A stretch of DNA of 64,000 bases from Vibrio pomeroyi (GCF_024347595.1 NZ_AP025506.1:1674001-1738000), one strand, 5' to 3'; positions 17,809 to 30,053 are shown, counted from the first letter of the stretch. A program made the numbers and translations. Notes: generated by a model from the letters alone, not told the origin.

Positions 17809-19367
17809 TATAAGTCCTCCAAGTTAGTCAGTCGTTGTTCTGCGGTATCAAGTATTGCCTGCTGGTCTTGTTCATCCATGTTGTCCCAAGAGCGATACAG
17901 CATCCCCATTCGAGGGTTACGATTTAATGCTTCACGGTGTTGGTTCATAAAACGCCAGTACAAGCTATTGAATGGACACGAGCTTTCTCCACTGCGTTCT
18001 TTAACCTGATAATGACAGCCTTTGCAGTAGTCACTCATGCGATTAATGTACGAACCGCTGGCAGAGTATGGTTTGGTTCCCACGATCCCGCCATCCGCAA
18101 ACAGTGCCATACCTCGCGTATTTGGCATTTCGACCCATTCAATGGCATCAACGTAAATGCCAAGGTACCAACTGTCGACTTGGTCGGGTGCTATGCCCGT
18201 GATTAAGCAGAAGTTGCCCGTGACCATGAGCCTTTGAATATGATGCGCGTAAGCAAACTCTAATGACTGACCAATCGTGTGCTTCATGCAGTTCATTTTG
18301 GTTTGACCATCCCAAAAGTAATGCGGCAATTGGCGGTCGGCGCCATAGTGGTTTTTGTTGGCGTACGCAGGCATGTTTGCCCAATACACCGCACGTATGT
18401 ATTCACGCCACCCCAAAATCTGACGTACGAAGCCTTCGACCTGTGCAATATCGATAGTTGGAGTGTTTGACTTAGAAGAAGCTTGGTAGGCGGAAAGTGC
18501 CGCATCAATGACTTCTTTGGGGCTGAGAAGCTTGCTGTTCAACGAGAACGAAATTCGGCTGTGATACAAGCTCCATTTCGAGTCGTGTTCTGTGGTCATC
18601 GCATCTTGAAAGTGTCCAAATAGCGGTAGACAGACTTGGCAGAAGTGGGCGAGCAGAGACAAGCTTTGCGCGCGATTGACTGGCCATAACAACTGGTTAC
18701 CCACTTGTCCTATCGTTTCTACTTGATGGCGCTCGATCCTTTCTAAGATAGAGGATATATCGTTAGCAAACATCAAAGGCTGGGGCAGGTTTTCAATGTC
18801 TTGCTTCTTAAGCTTCTTACGGTTGTTTGCATCGTAGTTCCATTTACCACCGACCGGCTTTCCGTCTTCTAATAGAATGTTGAAACGCTTTCTCATTCGA
18901 CGATAGAAGTGTTCCATCATAATGTGTTTGTCTTTAGGAAACTGCTGTTCAATTTCGTCAAATGGGAACAGGAAGTGTTCCGAATCGCAGCAACCTTTGA
19001 TCGCTTTGGTTAGTTTGAGCTGGTTCACCTGCTGTAATAGGCGGTATTCGTCGGGTCTTTGGTATTCGAACTTGTCAGCGTCAAAATCATGTGTGTAGTG
19101 CTGCAGCAATGCATCGAGGTTGTTGAATTGTGCCGTGTCATCCAAGGTGAGGTGTAATACTTGATGGCCGCGTTGTGTCAGTTCCTCGGCGAAGTAGCCC
19201 ATAGCAGAGAAGAACGCAGCGACTTTCTGTACGTGTGACGCGACGTAGTCGGTTTCTTGTTTGAGCTCTGCAATGATGTAGATAACGTCATCGTTGACTT
19301 GCGCGAACCAAGAGTGCTCAATGTTGAGCTGGTCACCCAATATAAGGCGTACGGTTTTGTATTTCAT
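17808..19367 (-). CDS. FeS-type bacterial cryptochrome/(6-4) photolyase
   Basis: A 519-residue flavoprotein of the FeS-BCP class. The N-terminal Rossmann domain (LILGDQLN near residue 9, the DPRP signature) binds a lumazine-type antenna in characterised members; the C-terminal alpha domain binds FAD. Four cysteines at 360, 448, 451 and 464 (spacing 88, 3, 13) match the [4Fe-4S] ligands of Agrobacterium PhrB exactly. Other hallmarks are GWREYIR and YLGIYVDAIEWVEMPNTRGM (split across 399-420). Family members repair (6-4) photoproducts or sense light. It overlaps the upstream CRY-DASH gene by 4 bases (ATGA) and the downstream SDR by 1 base, so the three form a tightly coupled operon. Confidence 0.95.
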   Translation of the reverse strand: MKYKTVRLILGDQLNIEHSWFAQVNDDVIYIIAELKQETDYVASHVQKVAAFFSAMGYFAEELTQRGHQVLHLTLDDTAQFNNLDALLQHYTHDFDADKFEYQRPDEYRLLQQVNQLKLTKAIKGCCDSEHFLFPFDEIEQQFPKDKHIMMEHFYRRMRKRFNILLEDGKPVGGKWNYDANNRKKLKKQDIENLPQPLMFANDISSILERIERHQVETIGQVGNQLLWPVNRAQSLSLLAHFCQVCLPLFGHFQDAMTTEHDSKWSLYHSRISFSLNSKLLSPKEVIDAALSAYQASSKSNTPTIDIAQVEGFVRQILGWREYIRAVYWANMPAYANKNHYGADRQLPHYFWDGQTKMNCMKHTIGQSLEFAYAHHIQRLMVTGNFCLITGIAPDQVDSWYLGIYVDAIEWVEMPNTRGMALFADGGIVGTKPYSASGSYINRMSDYCKGCHYQVKERSGESSCPFNSLYWRFMNQHREALNRNPRMGMLYRSWDNMDEQDQQAILDTAEQRLTNLEDL

Positions 19368-20725
19368 ATTACGTCCAGGTATCTCGATGAAGTTGAAGCT
19401 TCGTCTTCACGGAGCCATTTGTTGATAAATGTATGTTCTGGGTCATACATCTCTGTTTGCTTAACTAAATCAAAATGGCGTGATTTAGGTTGCGTTTGAT
19501 TGGCACCGCCTTGCTTGTAGGCTTGGCTGTTTGCTTGAGAGTTGAGCGCCCCGGCAATATATGCCCAGTTACCCCAGTTTGATGCTACGTCGTAGTCTAT
19601 AAGCTGGCTCTCGAAGTAAGCTGCGCCATGTCGCCAATCGATCCCTAATTCATAAATCAAACAGCTCGCGGCAAGCTGTCTTCCTCGGTTAGACATATAA
19701 CCGGTGGCGTTAAGTTGGCGCATACAGGCATCGACAATTGGGTAGTTGGTGTTGCCACTTTTCCATTTAGCGAAACAGAGGTTAGATGTTGTTGAGGTGT
19801 GTTGATTATCGGGCTCATTGTTTGCCCCGAACAGTGACGACCCTAGCGATAAGCCTTTCCAATAGAAGTACTCGCGCCATAGCAACTCAAAGTAGATCCA
19901 ATAAGTGGAGTCGTTTGCTCCATGTTGCGCTTCAAACTCTTTCAAATGGCGATAGATTGTTTTTGGTGAAACACAGCCAAGTGCTAACCAAGGCGAGAAC
20001 TTAGTTGAATTTTCAATGCCATCAAACGCATTCCGTGTCAGCTTGTAGGAGCTAGGATAGCTTTGTGAAAAGTAGTGTTTTAAGTGCGTTAAACCTGCTG
20101 TTTCGCCACCCATGTATACCGAAGTTTGCGGACTCTCAGTTAAGAGCTCACACTCGTCCTGTAGAGATGCTGGGGCTGGTGGAAGGTGGGAAATGTTCGT
20201 TTCAGGAATATCAATGTCTATGTGCTCAACTTGCATTCTGAACTTGGTAAATGAGCGTGGAAGTTTTGATAACTCAAACGGCAGTTCATCTTGCTCAAAC
20301 AAGGTGGAGTGGTGCGACAAACTCGATATCAAATTTGGGTGTTTGTTTAATAACTCGTTTGTGAGGGATTTCTCGTCATAACCACAATGCGCGCTTGCGA
20401 AGAAGTGTGTGACGTTTTGTGAAACGATAATATGACTGAGTGTTTGAGTGGTTGTATTAAGCTCCAGTCGTTTCTGACTTACAAGAATGAGTTTCTGTCC
20501 AAGTCCTTCTAAATTCGCTGCAAGATTGGCTATGGATTGTGATACGAAATCACGACGGCGGGAACCGTATTCATGCTCTTGGGCGAAGTCTGAGGAGAAT
20601 TGAGATAAAGTTGGCTCTACAACCACGCAGATGAGTTTATCGACACTCTGCGCTGCATGATGAAGTAATAGGTTGTCATTGATTCTTAAGTCATTTGTAA
20701 ACAGATAGAGGCCAATCTTTTTCAT
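19364..20725 (-). CDS. DASH family cryptochrome
   Basis: A 453-residue photolyase-fold protein. The N-terminal photolyase domain starts IGLYLFTNDLRINDN, the usual antenna-binding Rossmann fold. The FAD domain has TKFSPWLALGCVSP, WRDFF-equivalent LLWREYFYW, the NATGYMSNRGRQ(L)AAS block and DWRHGAAYFE...DYDVASNWGNW, which are CRY-DASH signatures. CRY-DASH proteins repair cyclobutane pyrimidine dimers in single-stranded DNA and may signal blue light. It is first gene of the operon with the FeS-type photolyase and the SDR, so its promoter (20726-20915) controls all three. I saw no recognisable LitR/ECF-type site with certainty. Confidence 0.95.
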   Translation of the reverse strand: MKKIGLYLFTNDLRINDNLLLHHAAQSVDKLICVVVEPTLSQFSSDFAQEHEYGSRRRDFVSQSIANLAANLEGLGQKLILVSQKRLELNTTTQTLSHIIVSQNVTHFFASAHCGYDEKSLTNELLNKHPNLISSLSHHSTLFEQDELPFELSKLPRSFTKFRMQVEHIDIDIPETNISHLPPAPASLQDECELLTESPQTSVYMGGETAGLTHLKHYFSQSYPSSYKLTRNAFDGIENSTKFSPWLALGCVSPKTIYRHLKEFEAQHGANDSTYWIYFELLWREYFYWKGLSLGSSLFGANNEPDNQHTSTTSNLCFAKWKSGNTNYPIVDACMRQLNATGYMSNRGRQLAASCLIYELGIDWRHGAAYFESQLIDYDVASNWGNWAYIAGALNSQANSQAYKQGGANQTQPKSRHFDLVKQTEMYDPEHTFINKWLREDEASTSSRYLDVI

Positions 20726-20850
20726 TGCTTACACTCGTTATTTTTTAATTATTAGACGCTTACGAGTTGATAGGCTGACAAGATCACAAATGATGTCAGC
20801 GAGTGAATGATAGTTAGATTGGGTTAAAGAAGGCGATTTAATAAGGATAA

Positions 20851-20880
20851 GCCAACCAATAATACCGGATAGAGGTTGGC
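20851..20880 (-). terminator. Possible terminator of uspA
   Basis: GCCAACC and GGTTGGC form a 7-bp stem with a 16-nt loop, followed on the minus strand by a moderately T-rich run (TTATCCTTATT). It lies 35 bases past the uspA stop; the large loop makes it a weak call. Confidence 0.4.
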
Positions 20881-20915
20881 AAGACAGGATGTTTATAGGC
20901 GCTTTGTTAAAGCCT

Positions 20916-21338
20916 CTATTCCATAGGAACGACTAGAATATCGATAGGAGAGGTGTCGATGATCTGTTTCGAATGGGAAATAAGCTTATGCCAAAAATCA
21001 TGGTGGTGACCACACATCAATAGGTCGACGTTGTTTGCTTCGATGGTATTCTTGAGTTTATCGTTCAAATCGCCCGTACCCACGAAAATATGCTTGATAG
21101 GGTGTTTTGCATAAGCCTCAAACTCTTTCAGATGATTAACTGCATCTTCATTGATGGGTAAATCACCGTCGTTTCCTTGAATATCAACGAGTTCAGGATA
21201 AATTTCACCATGAGTACCGTCGATATAAACAAACGAAATACCCGCATCGAGTTTATCGGCGAAGAAAGCCGCTCTATCAATTAGTACTTTGGTGTCTTCA
21301 GATAGTTCAACGGCGACTAGAATATGTCGGTATTCCAT
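20916..21338 (-). CDS. uspA: Universal stress protein UspA
   Basis: A 140-residue protein with the Usp fold: N-terminal YRHILVAVELS, the central LLMCGHHHDFWHKL segment and the end IDILVVPME. The region where ATP-binding Usps have GxxG(9x)GS/T reads GHHHDFWHKLISHS, as in E. coli UspA, which does not bind ATP by that motif. UspA is a cytoplasmic dimer induced on growth arrest, oxidative and DNA-damage stress. It is a single gene. The 235-base spacer to the divergent PcfJ-like gene should hold its promoter. Confidence 0.93.
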   Translation of the reverse strand: MEYRHILVAVELSEDTKVLIDRAAFFADKLDAGISFVYIDGTHGEIYPELVDIQGNDGDLPINEDAVNHLKEFEAYAKHPIKHIFVGTGDLNDKLKNTIEANNVDLLMCGHHHDFWHKLISHSKQIIDTSPIDILVVPME

Positions 21339-21573
21339 AATTTAAGCCTTTTATTGTGGGTTATGTATCAAGCATAGTTTTTGTTGGCGCAAATGATATC
21401 GAAGATGTCTCATATTGCGCAAAATCATCATTCAAAGATCTTCTAAGTACCCTCGTATTTATATCGCTTTGATTGATAAGAAATTTACAAAAGGTTGTTA
21501 TAGTGGTTCGAGCGTTAGCTTATGCTAGGAGATAGGCTCGACAGTTCAACGCGCCATTAACGAAGAGGCATCA

Positions 21574-22710
21574 ATGACAGCATTACTTACCATTCCCACT
21601 CGAACACTTGGCTTTGATTACGATATTGAGATCAGCGATTGGTCGCAAAAGCTCGTAGGCTTTCATGTGTTTGAAGATGGTAGACGCCCGCTCGATGGTG
21701 GCATTGGGTTAAGTCTCAATCTTGTGGAGCAGTTTGATGTTAATGGTCGCTGGTTAGAATCCTTGCCTGCTCGTTATCGTGAAATCACTGATGACTTTCC
21801 AGAATACCAATATCAAATGCTATGGTTGGCTGCGAACACCTATGAAGCGGCGCAACTGCTTGAATTAAGACCTGTTATCTTGGCGCTGATTTGCATGAAA
21901 TACAGTGTCGATAATCAGAAAGCACTAGAACTGAGCCGTTTAGGACAAAAGAAGATCTTAGCCAAGTTGGGTTTAGACAGCAGCAAAGCGACGCTGAAAT
22001 TTATCGATAAGTTGGAACTGCACTACAACGTTGGCGACGAGCTCGATCACATCGTTCGAATCCTTGAGCCATTACAAAGACGCGTTCTTAAGTTTAAGCA
22101 CTACTCAAAGGTTGGATACACAGCGCTGCGTTTAGACCAAGTGCACCCATTTTTGACAGGCAGTCGACTCGGTATTGCGATGGTTGAAGAGGGCAGGCTC
22201 AATGCTCCATCGAAGATGGCGATGTTCCAAGATGCAATTTTGTTGGGGCAGGATTTAGAAATCGATGATCCTCTGCGCTCGATTACCAGCCAAAACTCAT
22301 TCGCGATGTTTGAACAACTGCATGATAGATGGACGGAACAGCGTCAACTGCGTCGTTTAGAAGGCAGTCGCCCAGTAGACATGGATATCCCTTATCCTGT
22401 ACCTCTGCTTGGTAATGACAACATCCATCCGATTACCGATTATTACGATCTCGAGAAAGAAGGTATCGAGCAAAAGCACTGTATAGGCGTGTACCACAAT
22501 AGAATCATGAGCGACCGCTATGTTGTGTTTAGAGTCTTGAAACCTCAGCGTTTGACCATAGGCTTGCGTCGTGTGCCGAGCAAAGTATTTCCGTTTGAGA
22601 TTGACCAAATCTGTGGAAAAAGAAATGCACCGCCGTCTGAATCTGCTTTGCAAGTTATCCATGATTGGTTAGAAACGAGCAAGCAAAAATACCCTAAGTG
22701 GTCGTCATGA
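21574..22710 (+). CDS. PcfJ-like domain protein
   Basis: A 378-residue protein of unknown function. The C-terminal part (about 290-370) carries the PcfJ-like block: EGIEQKHCIGVYHNRI, then a substrate-like beta hairpin (RYVVFRVLKPQRLTIGLRR, in two strands) and FEIDQICGKRNAPPS. The His-Cys-x-x-x-Tyr arrangement is characteristic of this family. The N-terminal two thirds are mostly helical with no recognised domain. PcfJ was first named on the enterococcal plasmid pCF10, but chromosomal homologues are common in proteobacteria. The ATG follows GAAGAGG. The small zinc-ribbon gene 35 bases downstream is probably in the same operon. Confidence 0.8.
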   Translation: MTALLTIPTRTLGFDYDIEISDWSQKLVGFHVFEDGRRPLDGGIGLSLNLVEQFDVNGRWLESLPARYREITDDFPEYQYQMLWLAANTYEAAQLLELRPVILALICMKYSVDNQKALELSRLGQKKILAKLGLDSSKATLKFIDKLELHYNVGDELDHIVRILEPLQRRVLKFKHYSKVGYTALRLDQVHPFLTGSRLGIAMVEEGRLNAPSKMAMFQDAILLGQDLEIDDPLRSITSQNSFAMFEQLHDRWTEQRQLRRLEGSRPVDMDIPYPVPLLGNDNIHPITDYYDLEKEGIEQKHCIGVYHNRIMSDRYVVFRVLKPQRLTIGLRRVPSKVFPFEIDQICGKRNAPPSESALQVIHDWLETSKQKYPKWSS

Positions 22711-22745
22711 ATAAGTTATCGTCGTGAAGTTGAAGGAAAATCAGT

Positions 22746-22883
22746 ATGTATCAGCAAGGCGATTTATGTCCTCATTGTGGTTTGATTATTGTGATGCCAA
22801 CTGACTTACAAGCCGAATGCTTAGGCTGCGGGGAAGAGATCAATCAAGAGCCAGACGATGACCATTATGAGGAAGAAGAGTAG
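22746..22883 (+). CDS. 45-aa zinc-ribbon protein
   Basis: A short gene with CPHCG (Cys8, Cys11) and CLGCG (Cys25, Cys28), the two knuckles of a zinc ribbon, and a very acidic tail (EPDDDHYEEEE). AAGGA at 22733-22737, eight bases before the ATG, supports translation. It sits 35 bases after the PcfJ-like gene on the same strand. The role is unknown. The C-x2-C-x13-C-x2-C pattern is unlikely by chance in 45 residues. Confidence 0.8.
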   Translation: MYQQGDLCPHCGLIIVMPTDLQAECLGCGEEINQEPDDDHYEEEE

Positions 22884-22961
22884 TGATATTCGTCTTCTTT
22901 CCCTACATCAAAAGTCATGATTTACAGACCCATTTATCCAGTATTTGAAAAGGAATTTTGA

Positions 22962-23429
22962 ATGCAGAAAGTCGTCTTTAGGCAATGTGACCAACACTCA
23001 CCATACTGGCAACAGCTCGAATGTCTTTTTCAAAGCGAATGGACGGATTTCGAGTTTAAATCGACCTATCCAGAGCAATCAAACCCCGACAACATTCAAT
23101 TGCCACCTGTACTCGTAGTGCTTAGAGAAAATGTTGTGATTGGCGGTTTGGCGTATTCCCATTTTCAAGAACCTCATCAAGTGAGGGACGTGGTGTGGGT
23201 CAATGCCGTTTATGTGGATGAGGAATGGCGCGGTCAAGGCATTGCGAGTGAGTTGATCAAGCGTGCGGTCGAGCAAATGCCGGGCTTCTATCAGTCCGCA
23301 GTGTCGCAAGATTCAACGTCGAATCTTTACGCCTATACTAATATTCCATCTCTGTATCTCTCCCTTGGTTGGTCAACCGTCGATATAGAAACCGATCCCG
23401 ACCATCATGTAATGAGCATTCCTATTTAA
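22962..23429 (+). CDS. GNAT family N-acetyltransferase
   Basis: A 155-residue GNAT protein: strand region VVWVNAVYVDEEWRGQGIASELIKRAV (in two parts, about 76-103) contains the acetyl-CoA loop RGQGIA, and the C-terminal LYLSLGWSTVDIE is motif B. A GAAAAGGAA run precedes the ATG. The acceptor is unknown. It ends 21 bases from the converging phosphopantetheinyl transferase; no hairpin separates them. Confidence 0.88.
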   Translation: MQKVVFRQCDQHSPYWQQLECLFQSEWTDFEFKSTYPEQSNPDNIQLPPVLVVLRENVVIGGLAYSHFQEPHQVRDVVWVNAVYVDEEWRGQGIASELIKRAVEQMPGFYQSAVSQDSTSNLYAYTNIPSLYLSLGWSTVDIETDPDHHVMSIPI

Positions 23430-23450
23430 GTTGGTCAATCAAAGCAATTG

Positions 23451-24248
23451 CTATTTATCGAGTTGGAAATAACATATGGTTAAATACGCTTGCTGTTGTT
23501 CTAAGTACCTGTATTGGCAGGTTACTGTCCTCAAATCACTACTTGATACACTGTCACTTATGATGCTACGAGTTGGCAAAGCGACTTGTTGTGATAATGC
23601 AAACTTAACGATGTCTTTATCTATCGCGATCAGTGTTGCTGAGCCAAAATCTAAGCCGTTAGTCACAAATCGAACCAACGCTTTATAGATCGCTTCCTTA
23701 GCCGAGAATAGCAATGTTACAGCTTCTGAATGAATCATCCCAAACTTCACCACAAGCTCTATCTCATCAACGTTTGCCACCATGTTTCCGATATCACGAC
23801 ACACGTCATTTGCTATTAGGTGTTGGATATCAATCCCGATGCTTTCTCTGTTTGAATTGCGAGAAGGTAAAACCGCGATACAAGCCAAGTCTTCACTGTG
23901 GGAAATCGAACCCACAACACCGGAAGGCAACGTTGGGCTTCGATCGATGTTTGACCCTAGCCTCTGATGCGCAAAGCCGAGTTGTAGTAACTCCTTCGCG
24001 ACCAAATAACGCCCTGCAAAGTATTCGGCCTTCCTTTTGTCGACCGAATGAGTAATTGCGATGGGGCAGTACACGTTAGTGATATCAAATAGCTTGTCAT
24101 TGAAGTGCTGTTGATCAAACTGCGCGATATGGATATCAATCTCAGTACCTTTGAAGTCCAAGTCTGTTTTGAAACTGAATTCATCGACCACAAACGGATG
24201 ATCCAGTGGTAATGGGTGAAAGATGTTGTTCTTCATTAGCTTAACCAT
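23451..24248 (-). CDS. 4'-phosphopantetheinyl transferase (EntD-type)
   Basis: A 265-residue Sfp/EntD-type enzyme. Family motifs are KRKAEYFAGRYLVAKELL (about 71-88), the RSPTLPSGVVGSISHS block (about 103-118), metal-binding IGIDIQ (about 137-142) and FSAKEAIYKAL (about 181-191). It moves the phosphopantetheine arm from CoA to the Ser of carrier domains, and here should activate the four T domains at Ser1023, Ser2532, Ser3603 (NRPS1) and Ser1104 (NRPS2). It is divergent from the fhuC-like gene with a Fur-box-like site between them. The start is uncertain: an ATG four codons in is also possible and neither has a clear ribosome binding site. Confidence 0.93.
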   Translation of the reverse strand: MVKLMKNNIFHPLPLDHPFVVDEFSFKTDLDFKGTEIDIHIAQFDQQHFNDKLFDITNVYCPIAITHSVDKRKAEYFAGRYLVAKELLQLGFAHQRLGSNIDRSPTLPSGVVGSISHSEDLACIAVLPSRNSNRESIGIDIQHLIANDVCRDIGNMVANVDEIELVVKFGMIHSEAVTLLFSAKEAIYKALVRFVTNGLDFGSATLIAIDKDIVKFALSQQVALPTRSIISDSVSSSDLRTVTCQYRYLEQQQAYLTICYFQLDK

Positions 24249-24352
24249 TTTGCAACAAGGTGAATAATCCGTAACAAGCGCATGTGATTCATCGTAAGAA
24301 CGCTAACCCTTTAAATTATAGGGAAAAAGCTCGTATGGCATATAGTTTAATC

Positions 24353-24375
24353 TAAATGAAAATCGTTTGCATTTG
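24353..24375. promoter_or_regulatory. Candidate Fur box between PPTase and importer genes
   Basis: The site AATGAAAATCGTTTGCATT is an imperfect palindrome matching the 7-1-7 Fur pattern (12 of 16 core positions of AATGATAATCATTATC). It lies in the divergent region and could control both the transferase and the importer operon. Confidence 0.6.
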
Positions 24376-24475
24376 AATTTTTGCAAGTGTATAAAAGCGT
24401 GTCTGTTAATGATTTTATGAATATGTTCGTATTTCATTAATTTTTTAGTGAATGATGTGTTTTAAGGTTGAAGAT

Positions 24476-25251
24476 ATGCTCGAAGCAAAGGGACTCGGTT
24501 TTAGCGTAGGAGAGAAGCAATTGCTCAAGACATTTGATGTGTCGTTTGAGCAAGGAAAGATTTACGCTTTAGTTGGGCACAACGGCTCCGGGAAATCGAC
24601 CTTGTTAAAGTTGCTCGCTAAGCAACAGCACGCCACTTCAGGTGATATTTTTCTGAAAGATAAACCTGTCGCTAAGTGGTCAGATAAAGATTTCGCTCAG
24701 CAAATTGCCTACTTACCACAACATTTACCCGCAACCGATAGTCTATCTGGCAAAGATCTCGTGAGCTTTGGTCGTTACCCTTGGCATGGCTTATTAGGTC
24801 GACTCTCAAGTCAAGATAAGCAATACGTTAAAGAGGCGATGCAACTCACCGACACTACCCAATACGCGGATCGTTTAGTCGATACTTTATCGGGTGGTGA
24901 ACGCCAGCGTGTGTGGCTTGCGATGCTGTTGGCTCAGCGCACCAAATACCTATTGCTCGATGAACCACTAGCAGCGCTCGATATTGGTCATCAGATTGAA
25001 ATGCTGACATTGATTAAACGATTGAGTGAAACGTTAGAGATCGGTGTGATCATCGTGATACACGATATCAACATGGCGGCACGCTTTTGCGATCATATCA
25101 TTGCCCTTCATCGCGGGGAGCTATTGGTCGAAGGCGCGGTTGATGAGGTGTTCAAAGAGTCGATATTGAAAGACATCTATGGTGTACCTATGCACATTAC
25201 TCAGCACTCGGCGGGTTATCCAGTCGCAATGCCTGGTGATTTGGAGCCAGC

Positions 25252-25255
<4 letters not shown>
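24476..25255 (+). CDS. Siderophore ABC importer ATP-binding protein (FhuC-like)
   Basis: A 259-residue ATPase from the ATG at 24476, chosen because TAAGG lies eight bases before it; an ATG 24 bases upstream has no such site. Walker A is GHNGSGKST (about 34-42), signature LSGGERQR, Walker B LLLDEPLAALD and switch His in VIHDINMA. The FepC/FhuC family energises ferric siderophore import through the inner membrane. Its stop overlaps the next gene's ATG (ATGA), and the genes order fhuC-D-B as in E. coli hydroxamate uptake. Confidence 0.93.
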
Positions 25256-28163
<2,908 letters not shown>

Positions 28164-28187
28164 TGGAATGATGTTGATGACACCATT

Positions 28188-28215
28188 CTAATTGCTAATT
28201 GCTAATTGCTAATTG
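28188..28215. repeat. Heptanucleotide tandem repeat (CTAATTG)x4
   Basis: Four perfect copies of CTAATTG (then CT) lie in the spacer between the permease and the exporter. The unit differs from the other heptamer arrays in the window. Confidence 0.95.
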
Positions 28216-28292
28216 CTCGGTGGTGTAAACAACGCAGAAATAAAACAATAAAGTCACTTGGTTAGGCTTAAACGGGATTACCTTGTCAATTT

Positions 28293-28314
28293 AATGATAA
28301 TGATAATCACAACA
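28293..28314 (+). promoter_or_regulatory. Fur box upstream of exporter-mbtH-NRPS operon
   Basis: GATAATGATAATCACAACA at 28296-28314 matches 15 of 19 positions of the consensus GATAATGATAATCATTATC, with the first 14 exact. It is 13-34 bases before the exporter start, so Fur with iron should repress the whole biosynthetic operon. Confidence 0.85.
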
Positions 28315-28326
28315 ATAATTAATTAA

Positions 28327-29994
28327 ATGGTATGTGAAATGGGATTAATCCTATTACTGGCTGAAAAACAGAAAAAGTCATTGTCCCTTGTGATCTTGTT
28401 AAGTATTGCGAGCGCATTTCTTAGTGTTGGGGTAATTGCGTTTATTCAGCACAAGTTACTTGAGAGTAGTGAGCCACTTTCTAACACCTTGCTCCAGTTC
28501 ACCTTGTTGTTGATTGGTCTGTTAGTGACCGCTACTTTCGCCCAGGTCGCACTTCATAAATTGGGTCATAAGTTCGTTTACAACAAACGTTGTGAATTGG
28601 TTTCTCAACTCTTGAATACCGATATCGAACAAGTTGAAAAAGTAGGAAGTGCAGGGGTGCTTGCTTCACTGAATACCGATATTCGAAATATCACTATCGC
28701 ATTCGTACATTTACCAGAGTTGATTTATGGCTTAGTGCTAACAGCGGTGGCTTTGGCCTACTTGGCTTTTTTGTCTATGCCACTGTTTGGCATCAGCTTG
28801 TTAATGCTCTCTCTAACGGGTGTTGTTGGCTATATGCTCGTTACACGCATCACCAAACACGTTAAACAGGTTCGTGAATATGACGACAAGCTGTATCACG
28901 ATTACCAGTCTTTGATTGATGGTCGTAAAGAGCTTTCGTTAAATCCATTCAGGGCCAAACGTTACTTCGATGAAACTTTTTCGGCGAATGCGGAAGGCTA
29001 TCGAAAAGAAGTGACACAAGCAGACATCTTAAATGGTTTTGCAGCCAACATGGCGAACACCGTTGTATTGGCGTTAATCGGTTTGAATTTTTACCTTGCG
29101 ACGGGTTTGGGGTGGGCATCACTGGAAGTCGCTTCTACGTTCGCCTTAGTTGTGCTGTTCATGAGAACGCCATTGATGTCAGCAGTCGGCTCAATTCCAA
29201 CATTGATCACCGCCAACATTTCGATGAAGAAATTGTCGTCGTTAGACTTGAGCACCGAACTAAGCCTCAATCCGAAGTTAGCGCAAACCAAAGTCTTCAA
29301 TTCACTTGAACTCGTAGGTGCCAGCTATCGATATCGTTCAGATTCTGATGGTGACTCTTTTGGTGTCGGTCCGATTGACTTCAAGATCGAACGTGGTGAA
29401 CACATCTTTATTATTGGTGGGAATGGTAGTGGAAAATCGACCTTTGCTCGCCTTCTAACAGGGCTTTACCGACCGCATTCTGGCCAGGTTTATGTCGATG
29501 GTAACGAAGTAACTCAAGAACATTGGCAAGACTATCGCCATCAATTCTCAGCAGTGTTCAGTGACTTTCATCTGTTTCATCAAATCGTCGATGGTGAAGG
29601 CCAAGACATTGAAAACCAATATATTGATGAGTGGATGATACGACTTGAAATGGCACACAAGGTCGAACATCAGCAAGGTCAGTTGAGCGACGTGAGATAT
29701 TCGCAAGGTCAACGGAAACGACTGGCATTGATGATGTCAGTACTCGACAAACGTGGATGCATTCTACTTGATGAATGGGCCGCTGATCAGGACCCAAGAT
29801 TTAGAAAACTATTTTACCGCCAGTTACTTCCGCTACTTAAACAGCGTGGTGTGACTGTTATCGCGATTACTCATGATGACGCTTATTTTGATGCCGCAGA
29901 CCGAATTTTCAAAATGGATACCGGCAATCTGATTGAGCTGAGTAAAGGGAATTTAGCTCAAGCGCACCAAGCACTAGAAAGTGTTGTCGCTTGA
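28327..29994 (+). CDS. Cyclic peptide/siderophore export ABC transporter (PvdE/SyrD-like)
   Basis: A 555-residue fused permease-ATPase. About six membrane helices (15-290) precede the nucleotide-binding domain: Walker A GGNGSGKST (about 364-372), an unusual signature YSQGQRKR instead of LSGGQ, and Walker B ILLDEWAADQDP. The SQGQ and DEWAADQDP variants are hallmarks of the PvdE/SyrD cyclic-peptide transporter family, which export peptide siderophores or precursors to the periplasm. It heads the operon exporter-mbtH-NRPS1-NRPS2. The start is uncertain: ATG at 28327 or 28339, neither with a good Shine-Dalgarno sequence. Confidence 0.92.
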   Translation: MVCEMGLILLLAEKQKKSLSLVILLSIASAFLSVGVIAFIQHKLLESSEPLSNTLLQFTLLLIGLLVTATFAQVALHKLGHKFVYNKRCELVSQLLNTDIEQVEKVGSAGVLASLNTDIRNITIAFVHLPELIYGLVLTAVALAYLAFLSMPLFGISLLMLSLTGVVGYMLVTRITKHVKQVREYDDKLYHDYQSLIDGRKELSLNPFRAKRYFDETFSANAEGYRKEVTQADILNGFAANMANTVVLALIGLNFYLATGLGWASLEVASTFALVVLFMRTPLMSAVGSIPTLITANISMKKLSSLDLSTELSLNPKLAQTKVFNSLELVGASYRYRSDSDGDSFGVGPIDFKIERGEHIFIIGGNGSGKSTFARLLTGLYRPHSGQVYVDGNEVTQEHWQDYRHQFSAVFSDFHLFHQIVDGEGQDIENQYIDEWMIRLEMAHKVEHQQGQLSDVRYSQGQRKRLALMMSVLDKRGCILLDEWAADQDPRFRKLFYRQLLPLLKQRGVTVIAITHDDAYFDAADRIFKMDTGNLIELSKGNLAQAHQALESVVA

Positions 29995-30053
29995 GTTTTT
30001 AAGAGCCAAGTTAGGTTCAAAACTAAAATAAAACAAAGTTAGTTGAGGAAAGA

